Assembly (NCBI GenBank): GCA_020723995.1
Contig: DYHT01000006.1
Span: forward strand, 2,505-66,504
DNA: 64,000 bases
From: Chloroflexus sp.
GTDB taxonomy: Bacteria; Chloroflexota; Anaerolineae; Anaerolineales; Villigracilaceae
Direction of reading: 5' to 3'
Within the stretch, counting starts at the first letter, position 1, and each line of letters starts with the position of its first letter. The notes under the pieces are model-generated. The model was given only the letters and a program-made list of their open reading frames with translations, searched no databases and was not told the origin of the DNA. A program made the translations under genes and the position numbers. Shown piece by piece: positions 40,076 through 49,047 of this stretch.

Positions 40076-41254
40076 ATGCAGGAATTCTCTGACGTGCGCT
40101 ATCTTTCGAAGCGGGTGTCTGGACTGAAGCCCTCGGGCATCCGCAAGTTTTTCGACATCGCCGCCACCATGAAGGACGTCATCTCGTTGGGTATCGGCGA
40201 GCCGGATTTCACCACACCCAAGCCGATCATGGACGCCGGCCGCCGCGCCCTGGACGCAGGCGAGACGCATTACACCTCCAACGCCGGCAAGCTGGAGCTG
40301 CGCCAGGCGCTGACAGACCACTTGCTGAAACTCTACGGCGTGAAGTACGACCCGCTGGGCGAGGTGGTCATCACGGTCGGCGTTTCGGAGGCGCTCTACC
40401 TGGCGATGACCGCCCTGCTCGACCCGGGCGACGAGGTCATCATCCCCACGCCCTGCTTCGTCTCGTACCAGGCGGAGGTGATCCTGGCAGGCGGCGTGCC
40501 GGTCGAGATCCCCAGCCGGATGGAAGACAACTTCCAGCTCGACCCCGACCGCGTGCGCGCGGCGATCACGCCACGCACCAAGGTGATCTTCGTCGGCTAT
40601 CCGAGCAACCCGACCGGCGCGGTCGCGGCGCGCGAGACCCTGAACGAGGTCGCGAAAATCGCCGATGAGCGTGACTTGATCCTGATCTCGGACGAGATCT
40701 ACGACCGGCTGGTCTACGATTTCCAGCACGTCTGCGTCCCGGCGCTGGGCGAGAGCATCCAGAAACGCACCGTGCTGCTGGGTGGCTTCTCGAAGGATTA
40801 CGCCATGACCGGTTGGCGCATCGGCTACGCGGCCGGGCCGGCGGAGATCATCAAAGGGATGGTACGCATCCACCAGTACACCATCATGTCCGCGCCGACC
40901 ATCGCCCAGGAAGCAGCCATCCAGGCATTGTTGAATGGCGAGCAATACGTGCAGGAGATGGTGGCGGAGTATGACCGTCGGCGCCGGCTGATCGTGGCCG
41001 GTCTCAACCGCCTGGGTTTGACCACCTTCGAGCCGCGCGGGGCATTCTACGCTTTCCCGCGCATCACCGCCTCTGGCATGGAGGATGAAACTTTCGCCGA
41101 GAAACTGCTACATGAAGAGCACGTGGCCGTTGCGCCCGGCAATGCCTTCGGTGCAGGCGGGGAGGGATTCGTGAGATGTTCCTACGCGACGGCCTATGAG
41201 AAGGTCGAGGAGGCCCTGCGCCGGATGGAGAAGTTCATGAATCGCTACGGGTGA
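40076..41254 (+). CDS. Class I/II aminotransferase (aspartate/aromatic type)
   Basis: SLGIGEPDFTTP, GYPSNPTGAV, GGFSKDYAMTGWRIGYAAGP. Confidence 0.93.
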   Translation: MQEFSDVRYLSKRVSGLKPSGIRKFFDIAATMKDVISLGIGEPDFTTPKPIMDAGRRALDAGETHYTSNAGKLELRQALTDHLLKLYGVKYDPLGEVVITVGVSEALYLAMTALLDPGDEVIIPTPCFVSYQAEVILAGGVPVEIPSRMEDNFQLDPDRVRAAITPRTKVIFVGYPSNPTGAVAARETLNEVAKIADERDLILISDEIYDRLVYDFQHVCVPALGESIQKRTVLLGGFSKDYAMTGWRIGYAAGPAEIIKGMVRIHQYTIMSAPTIAQEAAIQALLNGEQYVQEMVAEYDRRRRLIVAGLNRLGLTTFEPRGAFYAFPRITASGMEDETFAEKLLHEEHVAVAPGNAFGAGGEGFVRCSYATAYEKVEEALRRMEKFMNRYG

Positions 41255-41306
41255 TTTACCACGGAGTAGGTCACGCATCCTGCGTGACTTAGAGAGGAGA
41301 AATGCC

Positions 41307-42005
41307 ATGATTTTCCGTGTCGGCATAGAAAACAACAACGAAGGATTCCGCTCCATCGCCTGGGCGCTGGAGCATCCCGGCTGCTTCACCTACGGCGCGG
41401 ACGGGGACGCGGCCCTGGTTGCCCTGCCCGAAGCCATCCGCACCTATGCAACGTGGATTGAAAAGCGCGAGCCTTCATGGGTGGATGTAAGCAAAATCGA
41501 ATTACAGGTCGAGGATACATGGACGGATTACAACATTGACGAAACCTACGACCGCAACCCCAAAAGCGACTATTACATGGTGGACGCCTGGTTCCAGCAC
41601 GACTGGAAGCCACTGACCGCCCTCGACATCCAGCGCGGCCTGAAACTGCTGGCCTGGAGCCGCTCAGACCTGTCAGACCTGTTAGACACACTGACCCCTG
41701 CCAAGTGGGCCTATAAACCCGACAACGAACGCTGGGACATCGCTGGCATTGTCAAACACATTGGCGGCGCTGAGTGTTGGTATCTCGACCGGCTGGCGCT
41801 GGCTCTCCCGCGTGAACAGATACCGGATGAGCCGTTCGCCCGGCTGAAAGTGTCACGGGCACGCCTGAACGAAGTGTTGCCGACGCTCGAAGGCTCAAAG
41901 CAGGTTGTTGGCGTGGATGGGGAATTCTGGAGCCCGCGCAAGATCCTGCGCCGCGCCTTATGGCACGAATGGGACCATATCGAACACATTCGCAAGCTTT
42001 TGTAG
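41307..42005 (+). CDS. DinB-like protein with N-terminal HicB-like domain
   Basis: N-terminal EGFRSIAWALEHPGCFTYGADGDAALVALPEAIRTYATWI; C-terminal DinB-like helices with H..EWDHIEH. Confidence 0.6.
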   Translation: MIFRVGIENNNEGFRSIAWALEHPGCFTYGADGDAALVALPEAIRTYATWIEKREPSWVDVSKIELQVEDTWTDYNIDETYDRNPKSDYYMVDAWFQHDWKPLTALDIQRGLKLLAWSRSDLSDLLDTLTPAKWAYKPDNERWDIAGIVKHIGGAECWYLDRLALALPREQIPDEPFARLKVSRARLNEVLPTLEGSKQVVGVDGEFWSPRKILRRALWHEWDHIEHIRKLL

Positions 42006-42007
42006 GA

Positions 42008-42529
42008 ATGGAGTTTCTCATGCAACCTCATCTCCTCATCGCTCAATTACGCTTTGCGCGGCGCGAGTTCGTCCGCTGTCTCGAAGGGGTCAGCGAGGAA
42101 GAAGCCCGGCGCCGGTTCATGTCAATGAACTGCATTTCCTGGATGGTCGGTCACCTTGCCAACCAGGAACATCGTTATTGGGTTGTCTTTGCCCAGCAAC
42201 AGAACCTGGCGCCGGATCTCAACGATCTGGTCGGTCACGGCAAGCTGGCCAGCACACCTCCGCTGGGAGAAATGTGGGAAGTATGGCGAAAAGTGACCGC
42301 CGAAGCTGACAAATACCTGGACACCCTGACGCCTGAGATCATGCAGAAATACTTGTTCCGGGATGGAAAGCCATTCGACGAAAACGTCGGCACCCTGCTG
42401 ATGCGGAACATCTACCATTACTGGTATCACACTGGAGAGGCAGCCGCCGTCCGCCAGATGCTGGGGCACACCAACCTGCCTGACTTCGTGGGAAACATGA
42501 GGGCGGCGGCGTATCGGCCGGAGAGTTGA
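42008..42529 (+). CDS. DinB family protein
   Basis: MVGHLANQEHRYW and YHYWYHTGEAAAVRQMLGH. Confidence 0.8.
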   Translation: MEFLMQPHLLIAQLRFARREFVRCLEGVSEEEARRRFMSMNCISWMVGHLANQEHRYWVVFAQQQNLAPDLNDLVGHGKLASTPPLGEMWEVWRKVTAEADKYLDTLTPEIMQKYLFRDGKPFDENVGTLLMRNIYHYWYHTGEAAAVRQMLGHTNLPDFVGNMRAAAYRPES

Positions 42530-42567
42530 CAACTGGTTTCTGTGTCATTATTGGTAATGCTGAAATT

Positions 42568-43473
42568 ATGGCTATTGTCTTCGACATAAGGAAATACTCC
42601 ATTCACGATGGGCCAGGCATTCGCACGACGGTTTTCTTCAAGGGTTGCCCGCTGCGCTGCCGGTGGTGTCACAATCCCGAAGGCCAGTTCCTAGGGGTGG
42701 AAGTCATCTTGCGGAGTGCGCGCTGCATCCGCTGCAGGGCTTGCGTGGAAGCCTGTCCGCACGGCGCGGCCAGATTGGGCGAAGCAGGCCCCGAGGTCCA
42801 GCGTGAACGCTGCGAGCGCTGCGGGGAGTGTACCCTTGTCTGCTGCGCAGAGGCGCGGCAGATTGTCGGCCGCGAGATGACCGTCGCCCAGGTGATGGCT
42901 GAGATTGAGGGCGACATCCCCTTTTATGACGAGTCCGGCGGCGGCGTGACTTTGTCCGGCGGAGAGCCGCTCGCGCAGCGCGACTTTGCGCTTGGGCTGC
43001 TCGAGGCCTGCAAGGAAAAGGAAATCCACACCGCGCTGGATACCTGCGGCTTTGCCACCTGGGATACCTTCGAGCGCCTGCGCGCCTGCGTGGACTTGTT
43101 CCTGTACGATCTCAAACTGGTGGATGCCGAAAAGCACCACCAATTTACCGGCGTATCCAATGAGCGCATCCTGGCGAACCTGCAAGCCCTTTCGCAGCGC
43201 GGACATAAAATCCTCCTGCGCGTGCCGGTCATACCGGGGATAAACGATGACGCGGAAACAATCCGCCAGATCGCCTCGTTGGCAGCTTCGTTGCCCCACC
43301 TGGATGGCATAGAACTGCTGCCTTATCATCATATCGGCGTTGACAAGTACACGCGGCTGAATAAGACCTATTTGCTGCCCGATGCTCAACCGCCCTCCGA
43401 AGAAAAGATGGCTGAACTTACTTACATTCTGCAAGCGTATGGATTACCAGTAAAAATAGAGGTAAAGACATGA
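42568..43473 (+). CDS. Glycyl-radical enzyme activating protein (radical SAM)
   Basis: FFKGCPLRCRWCHNPEGQ plus ferredoxin-like cysteine clusters; adjacent to GRE. Confidence 0.93.
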   Translation: MAIVFDIRKYSIHDGPGIRTTVFFKGCPLRCRWCHNPEGQFLGVEVILRSARCIRCRACVEACPHGAARLGEAGPEVQRERCERCGECTLVCCAEARQIVGREMTVAQVMAEIEGDIPFYDESGGGVTLSGGEPLAQRDFALGLLEACKEKEIHTALDTCGFATWDTFERLRACVDLFLYDLKLVDAEKHHQFTGVSNERILANLQALSQRGHKILLRVPVIPGINDDAETIRQIASLAASLPHLDGIELLPYHHIGVDKYTRLNKTYLLPDAQPPSEEKMAELTYILQAYGLPVKIEVKT

Positions 43474-45833
43474 TCAGTGAAAGAGTCGCCCTACTGAGAA
43501 AACAAAGCCTGGAGGCTAGGCCTACGCTTTCGACCGAGCGCGCCGAACTGATGACGGAATTCTACAAGCAGAATCTGGGACTGGTTTCCGCGCCCATGCG
43601 CCGCGCCCTGGCCTTTCAATACTTGATGGAACACAAGACGATCTACATCGGCCCCGCTGAACTGATCGTCGGCGAGAAAGCCACGGCGCCCAAAGCCACG
43701 CCGACCTACCCGGAACTGTGCTGCCACAGCCTGCAAGACCTGGAGATCCTCGACTCGCGCGAAAAAATCCCCTTTGCCGTCAGCCCGCAGGCGCGGCAGG
43801 TTTACCAGGAGACGATCATCCCATTCTGGCAGGGCAAGTCCATGCGTGATTTGCTTTTCGCCGAAATGACCGGTGAGTGGAAAGCCGCTTACGAAGCCGG
43901 CATCTTCACCGAGTTCATGGAGCAGCGCGCCCCCGGTCACACTGTGCTGGACGACAAGATTTACCGCAAGGGCATGTTGGATGTCAAGGCCGAAATTCAA
44001 CACAGTCTGGAAGAATTGGACTATTTCAACGACCCTCAGGCGTACGCCAAAGAACAGGAATTACAGGCCATGGCCGTCTGCGCCGAGGCGCTGATCCGCT
44101 TTGCGCAGCGCCACGCGCACCTGGCGATGGCTTCGGCAAAACGAGAAGCCGATCCGCAGCGCAAGGCCGAATTGGAGCGCATCGCCGAGGTCTGCACCCA
44201 CGTCCCGGCGCAAGCCCCGCGCGATTTCTGGGAGGCGCTGCAATATTACTGGTTCGTCCACCTGGGCGTGACCACCGAACTGAACACCTGGGACGCCTTT
44301 TGCCCCGGCCACCTCGATCGTCACCTGTACCCGTTCTACAAAAAGGGGCTGGAAGAAGGCACGCTCGACCGCGAGCAGGCCGAAGAGTTGTTGCAATGTT
44401 TCTGGATCAAGTTCAACAACCAGCCCGCGCCGCCCAAGGTCGGCGTGACGGCGGAGGAGAGCGGCACCTACACCGACTTCGCCCAGATCAACACCGGCGG
44501 CATAATGGAAGACGGCGCGGACGGCGTCAACGAAGTCACCTACCTGCTGCTGGACGTGATCGAGGCGATGCGCCTCTTGCAGCCCAGTTCTTCGATCCAG
44601 GTCAGCAAGAAGAACCCCGACCGCTTCGTCAAGCGCGCCGCCCGGATCATCCGCACCGGCTTCGGGCAGCCCTCGGTTTTCAACGCCGACCTGATCGTCC
44701 AGGAGCTGGTGCGCATGGGCAAATCCGTGGCTGACGCCCGCAGCGGCGGTTCGTCCGGCTGCGTGGAGGTCGGCGCGTTCGGCAAAGAAGCCTACATCCT
44801 GACCGGTTACTTCAACATGCCCAAGGTGCTGGAGCTGACCTTGCACAACGGCCAGGATCCGCGCACCGGGCGCAAACTCGGCCTGGAGACGGGCAATCCG
44901 GCCACGTTCAAATCCTTCGAGGAATTCTTTGCTGCCTACGAAAAGCAACTGCGCCACTCCATTGACATCAAAATGCGCGGCAACAACGTCATCGAGCGGC
45001 TGTACGCGGCCTACATGCCCGCCCCGTTCCTCTCGCTGCTGATTGACGACTGCATCGCCACGGGCAAGGACTACCACGACGGCGGGGCGCGCTACAACAC
45101 CAGCTACATCCAGGGTGTCGGCCTCGGCACCATCACGGATGCCATGACCGCCATCAAGTACCACGTCTTCGAGGAAAAGACATGGAAGATGGACGAACTG
45201 CTGAAGATCCTCGACGCAAACTTCGAGGGTTATGAGCGCGAGCGCCAGAGGCTGCTGAACAAGACGCCCCGTTACGGCAACGACGACGATTACGCCGACC
45301 GCGTGATGGTAGAGCTGTTCAACGTCTACTTCGACGCAATTGACGGGCGGCCGAACACCAAGGGCGGCGCGTACCGCGTCAACCTGCTGCCGACCACCGT
45401 CCATGTCTACTTTGGCTCGGTCATCGGCGCGACGCCGGACGGACGCCGCGCCTGGCAGCCGTTATCGGAGGGCGTCTCCCCCGTCCAGGGCGCGGACCGG
45501 CACGGCCCGACCGTGGTGCTCAAGTCCGTGGCCAAGATAGATCACGCCCGCACCGGCGGCACGCTGCTCAATCAGAAATTCACGCCCCAGTTGCTCAAAG
45601 ACGAGGAAGGGCTGGACAAGCTGGTAGGGCTGATCCGCACCTACTTCAAACTGGACGGTCACCACATCCAATTCAACGTGGTGGACGCGGCCACGCTGCG
45701 CGCCGCACAGCAGCATCCGGAACAGCACCGCGACCTGATCGTGCGCGTGGCCGGTTACAGCGACTATTTCTGCGACCTCAGCCAGACGCTGCAAGACGAG
45801 ATCATCACCCGCACGGAACATCAGGTGTTTTAA
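43470..45833 (+). CDS. Glycyl radical enzyme, possibly trans-4-hydroxy-L-proline dehydratase-like
   Basis: SSGCVEVGAFGKEAYILTGYFNMPKVLELTL (catalytic Cys) and RVAGYSDYF glycyl-radical loop. Confidence 0.9.
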   Translation: MISERVALLRKQSLEARPTLSTERAELMTEFYKQNLGLVSAPMRRALAFQYLMEHKTIYIGPAELIVGEKATAPKATPTYPELCCHSLQDLEILDSREKIPFAVSPQARQVYQETIIPFWQGKSMRDLLFAEMTGEWKAAYEAGIFTEFMEQRAPGHTVLDDKIYRKGMLDVKAEIQHSLEELDYFNDPQAYAKEQELQAMAVCAEALIRFAQRHAHLAMASAKREADPQRKAELERIAEVCTHVPAQAPRDFWEALQYYWFVHLGVTTELNTWDAFCPGHLDRHLYPFYKKGLEEGTLDREQAEELLQCFWIKFNNQPAPPKVGVTAEESGTYTDFAQINTGGIMEDGADGVNEVTYLLLDVIEAMRLLQPSSSIQVSKKNPDRFVKRAARIIRTGFGQPSVFNADLIVQELVRMGKSVADARSGGSSGCVEVGAFGKEAYILTGYFNMPKVLELTLHNGQDPRTGRKLGLETGNPATFKSFEEFFAAYEKQLRHSIDIKMRGNNVIERLYAAYMPAPFLSLLIDDCIATGKDYHDGGARYNTSYIQGVGLGTITDAMTAIKYHVFEEKTWKMDELLKILDANFEGYERERQRLLNKTPRYGNDDDYADRVMVELFNVYFDAIDGRPNTKGGAYRVNLLPTTVHVYFGSVIGATPDGRRAWQPLSEGVSPVQGADRHGPTVVLKSVAKIDHARTGGTLLNQKFTPQLLKDEEGLDKLVGLIRTYFKLDGHHIQFNVVDAATLRAAQQHPEQHRDLIVRVAGYSDYFCDLSQTLQDEIITRTEHQVF

Positions 45834-45858
45834 AATTGCCATTTTATTATTTCACATG

Positions 45859-47513
45859 TTACACCAACGTCACGGCAACCGGATGCTCCCGAATCCGGTA
45901 GTCGCCCGTTTTCGCCAGCACCTGCGCCAGGAACTTCTCTGGCACATCCACCAGGGTGCGCTTGTCTTCGATATGGATTTTGCCAATCACGTGTCCGGGA
46001 ATATCGGCGTGAAAGGCGATCGTCCCGACCACGTCGTTGGGGCGGATGCCATGCGCCCGGCCTTTGCTGAGCGTCAGGCGCACCATCCCATGTTCGTGAG
46101 AAGTATTCTGCCGGAGCGGATAATTCCGCTGGCCGCCGCGTTTGAATCCACTCCCGGCTTTTGACGGACGCGTCTCCTGCCGAGTAGGTGCATCGCGCAC
46201 CTCGCTGAGGGCGGCAATCGGGCGCTGTTTTTCGTCGGCGCGCGCCAGTTTGAGGGCTGCGGCGGCAATCTCCAGCGGGTCATGGCCGGCCTCGACCAGT
46301 CTGGCTACCAGTTCGCGTTCGCGCTGGTAACGGGCGCGTCCCAGCCAGACGGTCACGCGTTCAAGCAGTTGCGCTTCGCGTTGATTTTTAATATCTTCCA
46401 CCGTCGGCAGTGTAGCGCGTGTGAGCGGCTGTTTGGTAAAATCTTCTATCTGGCGCAGAAGCCGCTTCTCGCGCGGCGTGACGAGGGCAATGGCGATGCC
46501 GGTCTTGCCGGCGCGCGCGGTGCGTCCGATGCGGTGGACGTAAATCTCCGCCTCGTCGGGCAGGTCGTAGTTGAAGACGTGCGAAATATCGTCAATATCC
46601 AGCCCGCGCGCGGCCACGTCGGTTGCGACCAAAACTTTGCTCTGATTCTGGCGGAAACGATTCAAAATTCGTTCGCGGGCATTTTGGTCCAACTCGCCGT
46701 TCAGGGCTTCGGCGGGAAAGCCGTGCACTGAGAGTTCGTTGGCCAGCTCGCCGGTGCCGGCGCGTGTGCGCACGAAGATTAGCGCGCTGGTGATGGGTTC
46801 GCTTTCAAAGAGACGGGTCAGCGCGGCCAGTTTATCGGCCTGGTTGACGAGGTAATAGCGCTGTTCGGTGGTTGCCACGTCACCTGTTCGCGCTGGATGC
46901 GGATGGATTGCGGCGCGCGCATATAGCGCTCAGCCAGACGGCGGATGGCCGCCGGCAGGGTGGCGGAGAAGAGGGCAGTCTGGCGCTCGGAGGGCGTCTC
47001 GCCAAGAATGGACTGGATGTCTTCAATAAAGCCCATGCTGAGCATCTCGTCGGCTTCGTCCAGCACGACGGTTTTGACGCGGCCGAGATTGAGAGCTTTG
47101 CGCTCGATCAAGTCGAGCAGGCGGCCGGGCGTGCCGACGACCATGTCCACACCGCGGTTGAGACGACTGATCTGCGGCCCGTAGGGTTGTCCGCCGTAGA
47201 CGGCCAGCACGCGCGCCTCGCAAAACTGGCCGTATTCGTGGACCGCTTCCGCCACCTGCAAAGCCAGTTCGCGGGTGGGACATAGCACGAGGGCCTGTAC
47301 GTGACGCTGATTCGGTTCAAGGTTGTGCAAAATGGGGAGGGCGAAGGCGGCGGTCTTGCCGGTGCCAGTCTGCGCCTGGCCAATCACGTCCGCGCCGGCC
47401 AGCATGACCGGAATCAAGGCGGACTGGATGGGCGTAGGCTCGGTAAATCCTAGCGCGGCGACGGCCTGCACCAGCTTGGGGTGCAGGTTTAATTCATTGA
47501 AATCAGTGGTCAT
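45859..47513 (-). pseudogene. DEAD-box RNA helicase (CsdA/DeaD-like), split by a 1-nt frameshift
   Basis: N-part AQTGTGKTAAFALPIL, LDEADEML; C-part VATDVAARGLDIDDISHVFNYDLP; ORFs overlap in different frames near 46870. Confidence 0.85.
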
Positions 47514-47530
47514 CAAAACTCCTGTGTAAT

Positions 47531-47625
47531 TGTCATTGCGAGGAGCGCAGCGACGAAGCAATCCCCTGTCTTAACGAGGAGATTGCCGCGCCGCGAAAAA
47601 ACGGCGGCTCGCAACGACATAGTGA
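47531..47625. repeat. Intergenic repeat gtcattgcgaggagcgcagcgacgaagcaatc...cgcaacgac
   Basis: Inverted gtcattgcgag / ctcgcaacgac ends. Confidence 0.65.
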
Positions 47626-47939
47626 TGGGATGTTCTGATGACTCCGCCGAAATTCTTGCCAACAACGGCGCGCCCTCGCGGGCAACGCCTGCCCAACAAA
47701 AAAGCCCGACTACTTGCATCGGGCAATCATTTGGAATGATCAAAACAATTTCCCTGTGCCTGCCACCTGGGTGGCGTGCGCTCTGGGGGGAGCGCGGCGG
47801 GTAGTATACCACGATATTGGGGGAAAAGAGATTCGAGAATAGAGAGTAGAGAATAGAGAGTAGTGGTGGCGGATGGCCATCTGCCTGTTTTGTAAACCGC
47901 GCAGACAAGAAGGCCGCGAAGGTGTAAAATATAGACAAT

Positions 47940-48236
47940 ATGGCTGCTGCATTTCCTTTCAGCGTTCCTCGGTTAATTGATATTTGCCGCCAAAACGACG
48001 TTTCAATGGTGGGCGTTTTTGGTTCGATGGCGCGCGGGGATGCGAAGAAGAAAAGCGATATTGACTTGATCGTCCGTTTTTCAAAGCGAAAAGGTCTGCT
48101 GGCTGTCGTGAGGCTGGAACGCGAACTCTCCGAAGCCTTAGGCCGAAAAGTAGATCTTCTGACAGAGGCAGCAATCAGCCCATACGTGCGCGAGAAGGTA
48201 ATGAAAGATTTAAGGGTGGTATATGGATCACGATGA
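47940..48236 (+). CDS. MNT-type nucleotidyltransferase (HEPN/MNT toxin-antitoxin)
   Basis: VGVFGSMARGDAKKKSDIDLIV motif. Confidence 0.88.
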   Translation: MAAAFPFSVPRLIDICRQNDVSMVGVFGSMARGDAKKKSDIDLIVRFSKRKGLLAVVRLERELSEALGRKVDLLTEAAISPYVREKVMKDLRVVYGSR

Positions 48237-48573
48237 GACTCTCTATTTACGTCACATCATAGACGCAATCAATATTGTTGAAGAATATCTACATGGTGTG
48301 AGTGAGAATCAATTCAACAACACCCGCCTGCTTCAGGATGGGGTCATCCGACAGATTAAAATTGTCGGCGAAGCAGTTCGGCATATTTCAATAGATATTC
48401 GCAAAACATATCCTGAAATCCCCTGGCAGGATGTTGCAGGAATGCGCGACAAACTCATCCATGATTATTTTGGCGTAGACATTGAAAAGGTTTGGGATAC
48501 AGTACAAGAAGATTTGCCCATATTGAAGCAGCAGGTTGGAGGTATTCTCAAAGATTTCAGTCAAGACCTTTGA
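48223..48573 (+). CDS. HepT-like HEPN domain protein
   Basis: MRDKLIHDYFGVDIEKVWDTV (RxxxxH HEPN motif); overlaps the MNT gene. Confidence 0.88.
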   Translation: MDHDETLYLRHIIDAINIVEEYLHGVSENQFNNTRLLQDGVIRQIKIVGEAVRHISIDIRKTYPEIPWQDVAGMRDKLIHDYFGVDIEKVWDTVQEDLPILKQQVGGILKDFSQDL

Positions 48574-48635
48574 CAATTTCCTCGAATGCCCAGCAGACTT
48601 CTGCGCTGGTTTAATTTTGCATTACCCCCAACGCC

Positions 48636-48911
48636 ATGCTCCCGTTGCCCGATCTTGATAAGTATCTTCAGCAAATTCAGCCGCACTTGCAGGATATCGT
48701 CCGTGAGTTGAGAAATATCATCGCGTCTATTGCCCCAACTGCAACCGAAACGGTTCACAGCAAGGGTTTCAGTTACTATTTTGTTGAACGCGGGGGACCT
48801 GTCAGCGCCGGGATTTGCCAGATCAACATCCATAGGGACCACATCCGCCTGGCATTCATTCACGGGGCTTTTTTACCCGATCCAAAAGGTCTCCTCATCT
48901 TCTCGTTTTGA
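48636..48911 (+). CDS. DUF1801-like protein, possibly C-terminally truncated
   Basis: ETVHSKGFSYYF...GICQINIHRDHIRLAFIHGAFLPDPKGLL. Confidence 0.55.
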   Translation: MLPLPDLDKYLQQIQPHLQDIVRELRNIIASIAPTATETVHSKGFSYYFVERGGPVSAGICQINIHRDHIRLAFIHGAFLPDPKGLLIFSF

Positions 48912-49047
48912 TCCCCGATCGCTGCAGATGCAATAACGGCGCGGACTGTGGAATTACACGCGGCCACGCCGTCCGCATTTTCATTTTCCCTTTGTGCCTT
49001 TGTGGCGATTGCCCCCTTTAAAGGGTTGTGGTTAAATTCACCCTGTC

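Noticed and set aside
44061-45404. 447-aa minus-strand ORF antisense to the glycyl radical enzyme
   Set aside because: Mirror ORF of a GC-rich gene; the plus strand has clear GRE motifs and the antisense product shows no recognisable domain.
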